The translations under genes were made by a program, and so were the position numbers. The notes below the pieces were generated by a model. The model was given only the letters and a program-made list of their open reading frames with translations, did not search any database and was not told where the DNA came from. From Trichoplax sp. H2 (Eukaryota; Placozoa; Uniplacotomia; Trichoplacea), in NCBI GenBank assembly GCA_003344405.1, contig NOWV01000055.1:186001-250000 (forward strand): a stretch of 64,000 nt of DNA, written 5' to 3'. Positions 25,443 through 38,671 of this stretch are shown here, piece after piece. Position 1 is the first letter of the stretch. Each line of letters opens with the position of its first letter.

Positions 25443-27978
25443 ATGATGATCTTTTTTTATATAATTCATTGGATAATTTATACTGTGTACCGCTATACAA
25501 ATAATAATATAAGAAATAGCTTCGGGACACCATGAAATCTAGTTTACTTATCGTTGAGTTTTAAAGCTAGTTCTTTCTACATTAATTTACATCATTAGTA
25601 ATCTATTCCCATACATGTACAATGTACATTGTACAGTATATCCGTCGCAGTGAACTTAATGAAATAAATTGTTTAGAAGTTGATCTAGTGTGCTGTCCTA
25701 TCTAAGTCTATTTGTGTGATACCTTCCAATCGTGATTGTTCATCGTAGAGTTTATTGAAAATTCTTCTCATCTATGTTTATAGTATGGTTGAGGGGGGGG
25801 GGAAGGAATTAATCGCATTATTACATGCTATCTATCTTTAATAGCGTTGATCCTATTCCATCTACAACATGCAAGAGCAATTTAGACCACTTCAATAGAT
25901 GCGTAGATTGATATGTATTAGGCTATAAAAGAAGACTAATAGAAGGTTCAAGTTGGTTTATTAACCGTATCGTAATAACAAAAAAGTTCAATCTACTGTT
26001 GCTACTACGGAATAGGTATATACTGTAAGTAGCGCCATCGGAATGGTGCAAAAAATTAGTCCGCCCGATATTGTACGTATACTATATACCGTATATATAT
26101 ACTGTATATGTCACGTATATAGTGTAGAATATTAATTAAATATAGCCAGCATTCAAAATTGACCTTGCATTTATGAAGCATAGTATCACGAGCAGGGTCA
26201 TTTTGCTGGCAATGAGAAGGTTAATGCCAGAAAACCAACGGTATACGCGTATATTGCATTCATAGCCGTATATCGCATCATCGCGGACACCTACAGATGC
26301 AATTTCAGCGCCAAATTCCCAATAGCACTCTGTTGTAGACTACAGTTATTTTCGCCAACAAAGTTGGCGGATTGAAACTCTGATTATATCATTCGAATCA
26401 GTGATTTTAAGAATGATGAGCAGTCAATGGAGTATTTTTTAAAATTGGGGATAAAGATGTGCAAAATTGAGTGTAGACTGTTGGAATTTTGTTTTGAATG
26501 GAGGCTTACTTAGGTAGTTCAGTAAGCGTACTGTGTAAGTTTTCAATTTTTGAATATTTTATGGAGTTTTTTCGGTTAACTCTATGCGATAGCCCTACTG
26601 AGAAGAAGCTTGCCAGTACTAGACTACCAGTGAGTGAGTCACTACTAGTTGACCGGAGGACTAGGTACTAGTAGGTAGTACGACATCAAGGACGAGCGGA
26701 CATCGGACATCGGATTTCTGTTGTCCATCAGTCCATCAACAATAGTTAACAACAATAGCTGTACAGTACTTGTACAGTACAGTGTACAGTACACTGTACA
26801 GTACGGCGGGATAAGTGATTTGTACTGTAGGTGTACTGTACAGTACTGTAGTGTACAGTACACTGTACAGTACTGTACTGTACTGTATTGTGATGGCTGT
26901 GATCATTGTGATGACTAAGTAGTACGACATCAAGGACGAACGGACATCGGACATCGGATTTATGTTGTCCATGAACAATAGCTGTACAGTACAGTACTGT
27001 ACAGTATGGCGGGATACTCCCAGAGTGATTTGTATTGTTTTGTGATGACTTCGTACTGTACTGGAGTTCCGAGAGAAAATTCTCCCACAACTCCCTGATT
27101 CTGAGCATGTGCAGAGTATGCCTCCAAGACAGTTTTCTTCCCTTGATCATCAAGAATGAAATTAGCATCGGGAACTGGATTCTTTCTTGATAGTGTCAAT
27201 AGAAATAGGATAGTATAGGGTTAGCTATAGTACAGTACAAGTAGCAGAGAGCTGGGCAAAGTATCCCTAGAGAGCGTGTAGTTTATTATAAAAAACTTTT
27301 ATATTTTATTGTGATAGCTGTGATGACTAGGTAGTACGACATCGAGGACGAGCGGACATCGGACATCGGATTTATGTTGTCCATGAAACAATAGCTGTAC
27401 AGTACTGTGTACTGTACTGTACAGTATGGCGGGATACTCCCAGAGTGATTTGTACTGTTTTGTGATGACTTCGTACTGTACTGGAGTTCCGAGAGAAAAT
27501 TCTCCCACAACTCCCTGATTCTGAGCATGTGCAGAGTATGCCTCCAAGACAGTTTTCTTCCCTTGATCATCAAGAATGAAATTAGCATCGGGAACTGGAT
27601 TCTTTCTTGATAGTGTCAATAGAAATAGGATACTATAGGGTTAGCTATAGTACAAGTAGTAGAGAGCTGGCTAAAGTATCCCTAGAGAGCGTAAAGTTTA
27701 TTATAAAAGACTATTATATCCTTTACTGATCCATTCTGCGCATACTGATCGTACAGTGCTGTACTTGGAAGAAAGTAGCAAGCGCGATACAGTTCCCAAA
27801 GTTATTTATTGATAGAATAAAGCTGTTGTACAGTACAATTAGTGTCTACTCATTGCGATACTGTATATATTCCAAATCTTCCTTCTTGTAAACTTATTCA
27901 ACGTCATCGATTCATCACTTTGACTACATCATCCAGTTTTTCTACCATATTAGAGACGTACATGTGTCAGACAATTCA
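25443..27978. other. Intergenic region with pentamer repeats and tandem duplication
   Basis: The first 1.2 kb after member 5 is plain AT-rich sequence, with a 10-base G run at 25793-25802. From 26.6 kb it becomes rich in TACAG/CTGTA words and contains a 390-bp tandem duplication (separate entry). A hairpin CGCCAAC-AAA-GTTGGCG sits at 26353-26369, and a related sequence occurs near 11833-11855. No gene is supported. Confidence 0.6.
26911..27712. repeat. Two-copy tandem duplication, about 390 bp per unit
   Basis: Units 26911-27297 and 27323-27712 share long identical stretches, beginning GTAGTACGACATC and ending near AGTTTATTATAAAA. A third partial copy of the first part (GACATCGGACATCGGATTT) lies at about 26673-26735. 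Each full unit has an open minus-strand frame of about 55 codons (from MTLSRKNPVPDAN, ending near VITKQ) that breaks down into CTGTA repeats. The frame is kept in both copies, but the copies are nearly identical, so this says little about selection. Confidence 0.85.
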
Positions 27979-30895
27979 ATGGCGATTGTTATTACCAATT
28001 CTCCTGCTGAAGTAAGGCAGAATAATGCCCAAAGAGCCAAGTTAATGTTGTCCATGAGACGGATTGGGAAAGAAGCGGTCTCCTTCGTCGTTGTAGGCAT
28101 TTTATTACTCATTACTGGCGGAATTGCTTTTAGTCCTGCTAGGGTTTACTTGGATGGAGTAGTGACTTACGGCCACTGTTTTTGGGTAGCTATACCGGTA
28201 AGTAAAACAGATGATAAGATCATAACAACGCTACCGATACAGTAAAGGATTAATTTCAACTGTTGTTGATATAATATGCAAGATAATACAATAAAAGACA
28301 ACTTTTACTTCCAACACATAATATCATGTCTACTGGGGGATAGCGGTCTATTTTCAATCTACCTTGACCAACACAATGGACAAAAAATTGAAAATAATTT
28401 TCCATTACTGTGCAGTTATACTAGATGTTTTTCTTACATTGATTCTCCTTCCTTCACTTGACAATACAGTAAGACGTATTGCCACAACTCCATTCAACCA
28501 ATAACAACGATTCGATTGATTAGAGTAACATTCGTCCATAATGATGATATATTGCTGTAGTCCTTGTTTGAATTCAATTTCGAAATAGTGTTGATGCCGT
28601 CAGTTGTACACGTATTAACACCCCTGCTGCTTGGATAGATGGGACTAACAATATTCAATTAGACTCTTATTTTGATGAACGATATTCTGTACCGTACAAT
28701 GCAATCATTGATGAAGCAATAAAATTTGATTCTTTATTTAATTAATAGTTTTCTTTTTTAGCGCATTCAAACATGACTTACTTAGCAGTACGGTCAAAAA
28801 TTACATTTTAAGAATCAGAATAGAAATGTACAATGACTGCCATAATTGGTATTACTTTCGCGGCAATGAATAGAAAAGCAACTGTGACTAACTTATTCGT
28901 ACCGTTGAGAAGATAGCATAAAATCAATCAAATAAAAGGTTACATCTAATGTTGATATTGTCGTTGTGATCGATTAAAAGCTTAGTAACCACTGTACTGT
29001 ACTGTATCTTAGGGGAATTACCTAGTGTGAAAATAATTACTGAATTTACCAGTATAACTTATCAACTTCCAATGTTGATTGAACCCTCATACTTATTTGC
29101 CGATATGCTTACATACACTCAAATAAACTAATCGTAACAAAAATACAGCCAATTCTAGTTCAAACTCATCGTAACATTTCCCTTGACTTTCTTCGACTCT
29201 TAATATTATAAACTACACTACAGCTAATTGTACAACCTTCTAACTTAGTGCTGCATTTGCAAGTGAATAATTTCGAAACTGTCTTCTATGCGATCTTTAC
29301 CGTCCATGGAATAATTCATTCTATTATAATTCTACCATACTGTAGTATTGATTAGTGCAATGTGAAAGCATTAATCACTGGTTATTTATTAATACTGCTA
29401 TTCATTTAACATACAGTTAAATAAATATCATTCGAGTATGATGGACTAATTTTGCGATTCAGTATTCAAAATTATTCAATTGGCAAAGCAATCAAATTTA
29501 AGCTAATGTAACGATGATCGCTATCGAAGTCGTTAGATTGTAGATTTACTCAAATCAGCATTTCAGCAATCCATTTATGGCTAATTTTGGGGTAAAAAAT
29601 AAAGTTTCTATTGTAGTAGTTCTGATCATGAATACTTTGTCGTAGTTACTCGGCACTATTTTCTAGATATTAACATACTCATTAGAGTGTATTAAAGTAT
29701 TAAATGGAGAGGAAGTTAGCTATATCAAATCATACAGTCCATGATTATACCCGTCACAGTACATCAATATTTTATACTAACCATCGCAGATACCCAATTT
29801 TTCTACTATTTACTGTTATCTTTGCAACTGTTAATGACTGTACTTACTGCACTCTCGTTTTCAATGGAAATGCTGTTAAGTTACAAGCTAAATACTAGCT
29901 TTCATTACATGTTGTCAGTTTGTCAGTATCGATAATTTGTCTTCATCAAATACTACTTAGCCGCTATTGCATTTAATTTTAATGAATGACCACACAACTT
30001 AGTATTAATAATAAATTACATATACTTAATCTAGATGATTGTCGCTGGTGCCTTTGGAATAGCGACATATAACCATGGAAATTATCGACGAAAGATGGTA
30101 TGATAAATTTCATAAGATCTATGTTTGCTTATTGAATGTTACAAAAGTAGTAAAATATCCACCTAAGTTAAATTTTATTTTATCTTGCAAACGGTTGTAT
30201 TAAGGGAAACTATTTTTTGTTAATTCAATAATTCATATCTACTATCGATGGATGCAAAATTCAAGATGAATACTTTCTATATAGATTTTATCGATTTCGG
30301 TCTGCTGATGCTATGCTTTTACTTCATTACTTTATAATGGGCTGATAGGTTATTCCGCATTTAGTTTTTCTTATTGTCAGTATGGCGGCCTCAATCGGTG
30401 GAATGGTTATTTTAGGCGTCAATATTTACCACTTTATTCAAAGGGCACAACAAGGTCATATCAAATCTATCACTGCCCTTGGTATAAATATTGCTGTCTT
30501 GATTGTATATGTTGGATATTTCTTCACGGGGCTTTACTGCGTCGTAGTATTTTCACGAATTGCAAAAAGTCCGCATATGGCGTCGGTTAGTACTCAAATA
30601 AGCAGATACTTAATGCGCGTATATAATGCGGTATGGGTTGTAAGATCTGTAGTAATAGTTTTATTAGATCGCAGTTGAAATAATTCCAATCTAATCTTAT
30701 TATTGAATATTGTAGATGCAACCGGAGCAGGAACAGATTCCGTTTCAACTAACTAGCAATCAATTGCGTATTGGGCAACAAGACGATCTTTCGCAGCCTC
30801 CGCCATCTTACGCAGAGTTACAATTGCATCATAGCGATCCTCCACCTTACGAACAACAGATAGATAGCTTACAGCAGAAGGATTCCACTACTTAG
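27979..30895 (+). CDS. CD20/MS4A-like four-transmembrane protein with PPxY tail, array member 6
   Basis: Four phase-0 exons: 27979-28197 (73 codons, donor GTAAGT), 30035-30097 (21 codons, acceptor ATCTAG, donor GTATGA), 30349-30585 (79 codons, acceptor TGATAG, donor GTTAGT) and 30716-30895 (59 codons plus TAG). Product 232 aa. The start is the ATG giving MAIVITNSPAEV; the same frame is open from a non-ATG codon at 27964. Exon 1 ends YGHCFWVAIP; exon 2 reads MIVAGAFGIATYNHG; exon 3 (VIPHLVFLIVSMAA onward) carries TM3 and TM4. The 59-residue tail has two PPxY motifs, PPSY (about residues 202-205) and PPPY (about 215-218). PPxY motifs bind WW domains such as those of Nedd4-type ubiquitin ligases, so ubiquitin-controlled trafficking is a reasonable inference. 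Confidence 0.88.
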
Positions 30896-32314
30896 CTAGA
30901 AGATATTATGTTAAGAAATTGACGTTTGCTGATTGTATTATTAACGCCTAACTTTCCTTTCTCTTTGTAAAGGAGTAATTGATGAAGGCTTGTATCATTT
31001 TCTCTACGACTAGAATCAGTCATAGACTGATAAACAACTTAAAAAATAATTTATTAATTATACTTGTAAAGATTATAATTTATTACAGATATAAAGTTTT
31101 CATGCAGCTGTGCGCAGTTCTTAAAATGAATAATGCCCTATACTATTTCTTATGACGATAATTTAAAATTTTTAGTTAGTATTATAATGTTAGTAATTAT
31201 CGTAAATCGATAATTCTGAGCAGAAAGCTACGTAAACTATCTGTATTGTCATTGATTTTAAATTTCGGGCTAAAAATTATATAGTGAATTGATAAGTTTA
31301 TATTTGCACCTTCTTGTAACAACATTTCGAATATTGTAAACTATACACATGTGCTGATTCTATCTCAGATATATACTATATATATCTTGCAATCAGTAGG
31401 CAAAGCAACTAATAAAATATATAACAATATCTCTATCTACTATTGTTTTCTTGTTTCTTACTTTTAATTTTGTAGATCGTTACCGATACTTTTCTTTAAT
31501 TTAACTCCTAATTAGGCATTGTTAATTAATTATAAAAGTAGATTTACTATTACGAACGATATTATACGCGTATGTACAACTTTACGCTGTCAATATAGCT
31601 TTGCAAAAGTTTTTACGGACCCAACACTAAGTTGACCGTGTATGTACACATTTCACAGTATGTAGATGGGTATAACTTTAAATACTGTATATGATATGAT
31701 AACTTATTAGTTATTCACTATCGATCAACAGTAGTCCGGTCTTGCTTATACCCTTTAAGACTCAGACCGCTTGTGAACTGCTGCGAAACTTAATTTCAAT
31801 CCTTTTATGTATGCTTGAATTTAAGGTAAAGTGGAATATTTATGGTATAAGGAAACATAATTTTTACGCGCAAGTTAAATCAGGCTAGTAATAATTAATA
31901 AATGAATTTGTATAGAGCTGATTACGGCTTAATATGAAGATTCGTAAATTAGTTAAGTGATTAAAATGGCATCGAGCTGCAGTATGATGTAAGACAAACA
32001 ATCCTTGCCCATATCATGGAAACATCATTTATCATGAAACTTGTAAATTCTTTATTTACTCAATCATACACAAGATGGATAAATATTAAAGCTCTTTTTT
32101 AATTGTAAAAAGAGCACGATGACGTTTAAAACTAAAAATGAAAGTTTTAATTTGTATTTTAATTTGCTAACTAAATACAGACCTATCAAGGTACGTTGTT
32201 GTAACCTATACTAAGTAACGGTAACTGAATAGGAATTTTTAATCAAAGTAAATAAATGTCCTTGTTTCCAACTTTTAACATGATTATAAGTACCAAAATA
32301 TACGTACTAACTAA
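30896..32314. other. Convergent intergenic region
   Basis: 1.4 kb between the 3' ends of member 6 (+) and member 7 (-). AT-rich, no gene. A small stem GCTCTTTTT/AAAAAGAGC lies at about 32091-32116, possibly in the 3' untranslated region of the minus-strand gene. Confidence 0.5.
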
Positions 32315-35300
32315 CTAACGATGTGCTGGATATGACGTTTGATCATAAGTAGGTAGTGTTTGTGGTTGTTGCGAATATTGTTGTGTGTAAGGTTGCGCTT
32401 GTTGTGTGTAAGGTTGCGCTTGTTGTGTGTAAGGTTGCGCTTGTTGTATGTAAGGTTGCGCTTGCTGTGCGTATGGTTGCGCTTGTTGTGTGTAAGGTTG
32501 TGCTTGTTGTACTTGAGGTTGTACTTGAGGTTGTGGGGCATATGCAGATTGCTGAGGAACGCTTTGTTTCATTGACAGCATCTACAAGAAATAGAGATGA
32601 GATAGATATTTCTATGAGTATAAACGATTTCATTAAGAATATTATCACTTTTATAGTGAACTAGCTGTTGTTGTATTTCTACAGTATAAGTTTAGAACTA
32701 CTATTTACTACGTGTATACCTGGTTCGCTGTTCCCGTAGTATCCAATCGTGAAGCGCGAGCGAAAGCTACAATATGGAAGATAGCCACACCTAAGTAGCT
32801 AGAGTAAAATATCGTGACAACGATATTTGTAACTAAAGAGCCAATAATAACTGGATGACCTGAAGAGATGACCCTAACAAGATTGCTAATATTTATGCAC
32901 GAAATAACTATTCCTCCAATTGCTGCCAGGCTGCCGATAACAGAGAATGCAACATGGGCAGGACCCTATAGAATCAATATAGAAAAAGCTTGCTTAATGC
33001 ATATGCCATGATTAAATTTTACTTGTCAATGCTCTACTAATCATAAAATAAATTCATACCAATTATACTCTAGGATATACAGTATATATATAAAGATAGA
33101 AGGCGTTCGTCTTCTTTAAAATAACAGTCGAACGAGGTACAGTAGAGACTACAAAAATTTCTGCTTCAACATGAATTGCAATTTCTAATAATAACTTTAG
33201 TACGTAATTATTAATTATGATAAATATATTCTTTTACTGATCTAAATAAGATAATTCTTTAGTTAGTATTACTCGTATAGCATGTACACAGTGTTGGCTG
33301 GCAGTAGGTTATAACCCCGGTCAAATAACTCAAGAATTCAGTACAAAAGTACAACCTAAGTCAAATAATAGGCTGTAACAAAGGGTTATAACCAAAGTCA
33401 ATAGCCAGGAATCACGAAAAACCCGTATTTTTCCAACACTGTGCACATGCATTTTAGCGTTGAAAGGATATTATGATATACAACAATTTCAAAACTACAA
33501 CTAGAAGTATTGTAAATAATCTGACGAACTGCTTACTCGTATTCTTAAGTATATTCCAAAGATATGTAAGTAATTATAAAGTGGTTATATTATGTTGGAT
33601 ATCTAGCCATCATTTTTAAGTTTTTTTAAGTTATATTAAAATATTTTACAATATCGCTGAGCTTACAATTTTTCGTCTGTAGACACCATTGTTATAAGTG
33701 GCTATACCTATTGAGCAACTGACGATTATCTGAAAATGTTGATAATTATAAATTTCAATGTTATTAAGAAAGGCTATTAATGGATTTATATTTATATTTG
33801 ATATTACAGGTTAGTATATAATAGTTTAGTACATTACTAGCAACGATAGAATTACACTTATATACCTTATAATGTGTTTACATAATATAACTATAAAATA
33901 CGATCTTTTCTTCTATTATAATTAATTTAAATTGAGATATAGGTATAATGTAGTAGAGTGTGTAGAAATGAAGGAAGGTTATTCTCATCGTAAATTGGTT
34001 AGTGTAATCATTAGTTAATTGATAAAGTAGAAGCAAAAGTTCCTCTAGACTTTGAATATCATCCAATAAGACCGACATGATAATTAGATTTTATCTTTTG
34101 ATCTACAGTATTTCACGGCGTGTATAAGATTGAAACAATGTTGTAGGGAGAATTACATATTACACGATAGAAAATGGAATAGATTCGAATCGTTAATAGT
34201 AAAATGAAATTTTGATATAGTAAATATCGAATTGATTAGCTATAAATTAACTAATATTCAGTTGGATGTCAGTGATAGGGTTCTTGATTCGATATAAAAG
34301 TTTACAAGTCATAGATATTACTGTTATATCGTATTGATGAGAAATTTTTGAGGTATTGCTTTCTGATAGAATAATTTACTCATGTATAGTTGCGTATTCT
34401 TACAACATCACGTATATAAATGTATTTGAACTACGGTATACTCGTATATACTTGTTATACAGTATGTTGCGGTCTATAATATGATACACACGTACACTTT
34501 TATTTGGAGTCGACGAAGAGGTGTCAGAATCATCAATTAATTATACATCAGGCTATGTGCTTAAATAGCGAGAGAGAAAAGTTAAGTTAATAAGAATCAA
34601 ATTGTTGGTACAAAAGGTACTGAATATGAAATCAGTTTTTTATGCAAATCTCTAATTTGATCCGTATTGAAATATAATTTATTAATCTTGTGCATCAATG
34701 TACTCATTGAGGAAATGATTACTGAGGAGCTAATAATATAAATTTTTTGACTAAAGAGGATAGTTCAACATGCAGTAGTATAAGCTATTTAATGATAGAA
34801 AAATTTTCCAAAAAGGACTAGTACGAAATACAATCTGATTGATGATTCAAGAAAATATTCAGTTGAATGTGATGATAAAATAACGGTTATTTTTAGCAAT
34901 CACTTTTTATATTATTGATTGGTATTGCAATTCATTTTGTACTGCAAAGTCGTAAAGAAATTCATTATACTTATTAGAGAATAAGTTGTATTTACTGAGA
35001 AGTTCAATAATAAGATAGTGGATACGTGTCTTAGTCTTAATATTTTTCGCTCTAGGATTTGATCTGTTGCACCTTTGCTGTAAAATTAGCTCTCTTTGAT
35101 GAATGGCACCCTACCATTGCATAGTACTGTATTACATGGTGAGTATTTTCGATCTGATCCAGGATGTTGGTCGTGTGAAGGTGAAAGTAATTTTTAAAAT
35201 TTTTTATAACTCAATTCCAGTAGTTTAAAATGGATCATTAATCCATTGAATATCTTGTATGTTTACTTATCAGAATGTTTGGCTGAAAAAGAGTTCATTG

Positions 35301-36066
35301 AATATCGCAAGAGTGTAGGACTTCCTGTACACTGTACAGTATGTCACGCTGTTATTTTGTTTAATAATAATCAACAAGTGAAGGTTATTTTCAAAGGGGG
35401 GAACGGTTGAATTTTACGAGATTTTACATGTGTAAGCCTATACTGTACAGTCTGTACGAGTATATCATAAAGTAAAATCCTATTGGAATTGTCGAGTGGG
35501 ATATTATTCAATAACTAGGATAGCTCTATGCATTCTTGACGACTAAGATTAATCTACTGTAAGATGTGACTGTTATAAAACAGTAGGGTAGGTACACCAT
35601 CTTCACTTGTAAGAGCAAACTGACTTTCATATTACTAAAAATTGTGACAGGCAGCGAGATTGGATGTAAGACTACCGAGAATGTGGAAAAATGAAGAGTA
35701 AAAGTAAAATTTTCCTCCTTTCAAGACTACTATAAGAGTAAAGGACATATGACCTCTAAAATAACATGAGTACAATATTGTCAGTACAAACGACCAAAGA
35801 GCAGGAAACAGAATCGACTTCATACTGTGCTACTATCATCGCCACTTACCAAAAATCCAGCCCAAAAAACAATGATAGTACGTTGTAATTCCAAGAAGAT
35901 ACTGGCCAACTTGAGGAATAAAGGCAAGACCCCCAGCTATGATTATAATTATTCCAAAAGTTAAAAAACTGATACATTGCCTGGTAATTTTTATTGCCAG
36001 TGCCATTTGAGCAACTGATCTGGGCGCTGGAATACCGCTAGGTTGAGTGGTGACGAATGTGGCCAT
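32315..36066 (-). CDS. CD20/MS4A-like four-transmembrane protein, array member 7 (inverted, one-base frameshift in exon 1)
   Basis: The only minus-strand member of the array. Exons: 36066-35850, 33729-33667 (21 codons, acceptor TTTCAG, donor GTAAGC), 32965-32720 (82 codons, donor GTATAC) and 32581-32315 (88 codons plus stop). Exon 1 reads MATFVTTQPSG, then KITRQCISF, TM1, and YYHCF, but the next bases form a T6 run that puts the exon end out of frame. With five T's the reading would be CFWAGFL at the GTAAGT donor, exactly the family pattern. The exon is 217 bp, one more than a multiple of three. Exons 2 (IIVSCSIGIATYNNG), 3 and 4 are intact, so this is either a very young pseudogene or a homopolymer sequencing error. 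The tail carries six 7-residue repeats of the type QQAQPYT and ends LPTYDQTSYPAHR. Expected product about 263 aa. Confidence 0.8.
32389..32516 (-). repeat. 21-bp coding minisatellite (QQAQPYT repeats)
   Basis: About six tandem 21-bp units; on the plus strand each reads close to GGTTGCGCTTGTTGTGTGTAA. On the minus strand they encode QQAQPYT with variants PYA and PYI. All six frames stay open across the array because the unit is a multiple of three, which gives spurious frames on both strands. Confidence 0.9.
33280..33450. mobile_element. Small terminal-inverted-repeat element (MITE-like) in an intron
   Basis: A 171-bp segment bounded by 18-bp inverted ends: GCATGTACACAGTGTTGG at 33280-33297 and CCAACACTGTGCACATGC at 33433-33450, with one mismatch. 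Just inside, GGTTATAACC occurs near both ends, and GGCTGGC/GCCAGG extend the imperfect symmetry. It has no coding capacity. It lies in intron 2 of the minus-strand CD20-like gene. I see no clear target-site duplication, so its transposon origin is tentative. Confidence 0.5.
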
Positions 36067-38671
36067 TGTTGAACAATACTAGGCTAAAAGTGTACGTTTT
36101 TTATCCACAGACTGAAAATACTCTGTTGCAATTTTCAAATAGCCTCCAATTACAAGATAGTATGGCTATCCAAGATGACTGTACCGCTAATGCAAAGGTT
36201 AATAATATTGCTACAAAATTGAATGTTGCACTGACTGCCCAAAGTTTTCTGTCAAGGAAGTTCTTTTTTTTTTACAGCTGATTCACTCTCGCCTTTCACT
36301 AATAGTGTGTTGACGATTGCAATACGGAAAGTATTTCAATAGCAGTTACAGTAGCGTAGGTGCTCTTACTCTCCACTGACAATACTCTACTGTATATAAT
36401 GTAATGTGATCATAGTGATGATCACATGGGCTGTAGTGAATTGACCAATGCAATAATAATACAGTACAATACAATACTGTACTGTACTGTAGTTGGACCA
36501 CGATTATAGGGGCAGGCGACCCCTGGGAAAATGACTGAAAGATAGTCTGTCAATATGTTGCTTTGAATTACTGTATGTTTTTCAATTTTGAAGAAATGGA
36601 CTTTTAAGTTGGCTCCAATTGCATACAGAAAGATCAGTACAACCTTGAGCAATTGGCTCTTGATATTTTCATTATTTTTATCACAGTATTAAATAATAAA
36701 TAATTCTATTTCTTTCAACTTTCCTATATAAACGATCAGTCGTCTCTCCAATCAATTTCCAATTCACGTCGTCCAAGCGACGCCCGGTGATACCGAGTGA
36801 CACCCACTATTGTCAATAAAGTACAATATCGCTATTGTGCTCAACCAATTGGAGTACTGCAGGCCGTTCACTAGCCCGTCCAGTGACTACAATAGTCAAC
36901 GACATACGTCATAACTGGTAACCTAGTTCAGCATAATCGACCAGAGAACTGGTTGATCAACAAACTGTATTTCCATCTTAGGCTCGAATTTTCATTGCTG
37001 TATGTTGACTATAAATTAGTAAATCTAGCCTACCATCAACCTCCAATTGTTGTACTGTAAGTATCCCATTACTCTATGTTTTCTACCCATCAGGAAATCT
37101 GCCCTACCATAAATCTCCAATTACTGTCTCTACTGTATGTACACTATACAGTACTATACAGTACTGTACTGGAAGCATTCCATTACCGTACAGCATGTTT
37201 ACTACATGTATAAAGTACCCAATCTGGCCTACTGTCAACATCGAATTGCTGCTGTACTGTAAGCTGTTAAACCTACCAAAATAGACCACTTTCTTATTTC
37301 GTATCCACGGAAAAAAGTCCTAAATTGATGCGCTTGATTATCCTGTTTCTATAATACTAGCCGGATACCATACTGTGCGACTAATGTTACGATTAGTAAG
37401 AGAATACAAGCTTCATTGATGTTATACAGTATCTGTATATATCACGCACGATATTACGCATTACATAGTCAGGGCAGAGCCTTCTACAACTTGCTCTACG
37501 CAGGGAGTCTGTTACTATTGGTCTAGTTAGAACCATTTTTCGTTTTCAAAATGGAGTAATTTACAATTACGCCTATTAATTATCATGATATTGCTGGCTA
37601 TAACAACAATACTGGTATTTATTGCACACTTCTGAGAAATTTTCTTTTTGAATTGAATTAGAGTACCGTAATTACATATGTATTGTATGGACATTAGACA
37701 TGCTGTACATTCATTCAATCGCTCACCACCCTAATTTAACCTATTATAATACAGTAACAATTCTTTCATAATCAAGATAGTCTATTCTTGCATTTCTAGC
37801 TCTTTCTACATTTAGAGTAATGTTTTGAAAGGATCTGCAAGTAGAAAATGCAATATACGCGTATAGCTGACCACGAGAGAAAACTTCCTATCTTAAATCT
37901 ATTCCTACTTTATCAAAAGTTTGTCCTTACGATTTACTGATCGTCATCGTCAATGCTACTCTAACAGAGAATTGATAACGTTTCAATGGAAACGGTCAAT
38001 CATTCTAAGTACAGTATGGTATTTAAAATTCTGCAGTACAGTACTCTTACTGCAATCATCACCGCTATCTACCGGTGTCGATATGTAGTGTACAGTACAC
38101 TGTACGCGTGAGATTGGACGATTTCTTTTTTTTTTTTTTAGATATGTCAATGCATGTCTAATGTATCAGTAGGACAGCTTAAACGAAGTGTATAAAAAAA
38201 TTTATGCAAAATGATCAGGCCTACTGTACACTGTCCGTACAGTACGACAGTTTCAGCTAAGAACTTTTCATAAACTGGCGGAATCGAATGTACTTCATGT
38301 ACAGTACTGTAGGTTGTTTTTTCTTATAACTTTATGCGATGGATCGATTTACAGTACAGTATACCAATTTCTTACTACAGTATTTTCTTGAGCAACAGCA
38401 ATGTCTTCTTCAATTACAGTACTGTACTGTATACCGTAGTACTGTAATATCTACAGTACAGTACAGTACTGTAGACTTTCTCTGTGGGCGCTACAAATCC
38501 ATGAGTTTATGTAGAAATAAAATGATTCAAGTGTTATTTAAAATTTACTTTTACTAACTAATGTAGAACATTCAGCTCATTAGCTACATGCTGGTATAAA
38601 ATCGATAAAGTTTTGACATTGATAATAGTATTTAATAGAATTCTTATATTCTAAAGCGAATGTAAACATGC

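Noticed and set aside
26645-27168. Several overlapping frames rich in VQY, TVQYC and LYSTV on both strands
   Set aside because: They are translations of the TACAG/CTGTA pentamer, which lacks stops in several frames. The same residue pattern recurs in all pentamer regions.
29704-29935. Two overlapping 64-codon frames in intron 1 of member 6
   Set aside because: No splice or domain support, and they lie inside an intron defined by good donor and acceptor sites.
32343-32664. Long frames on both strands over the 21-bp repeat
   Set aside because: A repeat unit that is a multiple of three keeps all frames open. Only the minus-strand frame QQAQPYT has a correct splice acceptor and joins the CD20-like exons.
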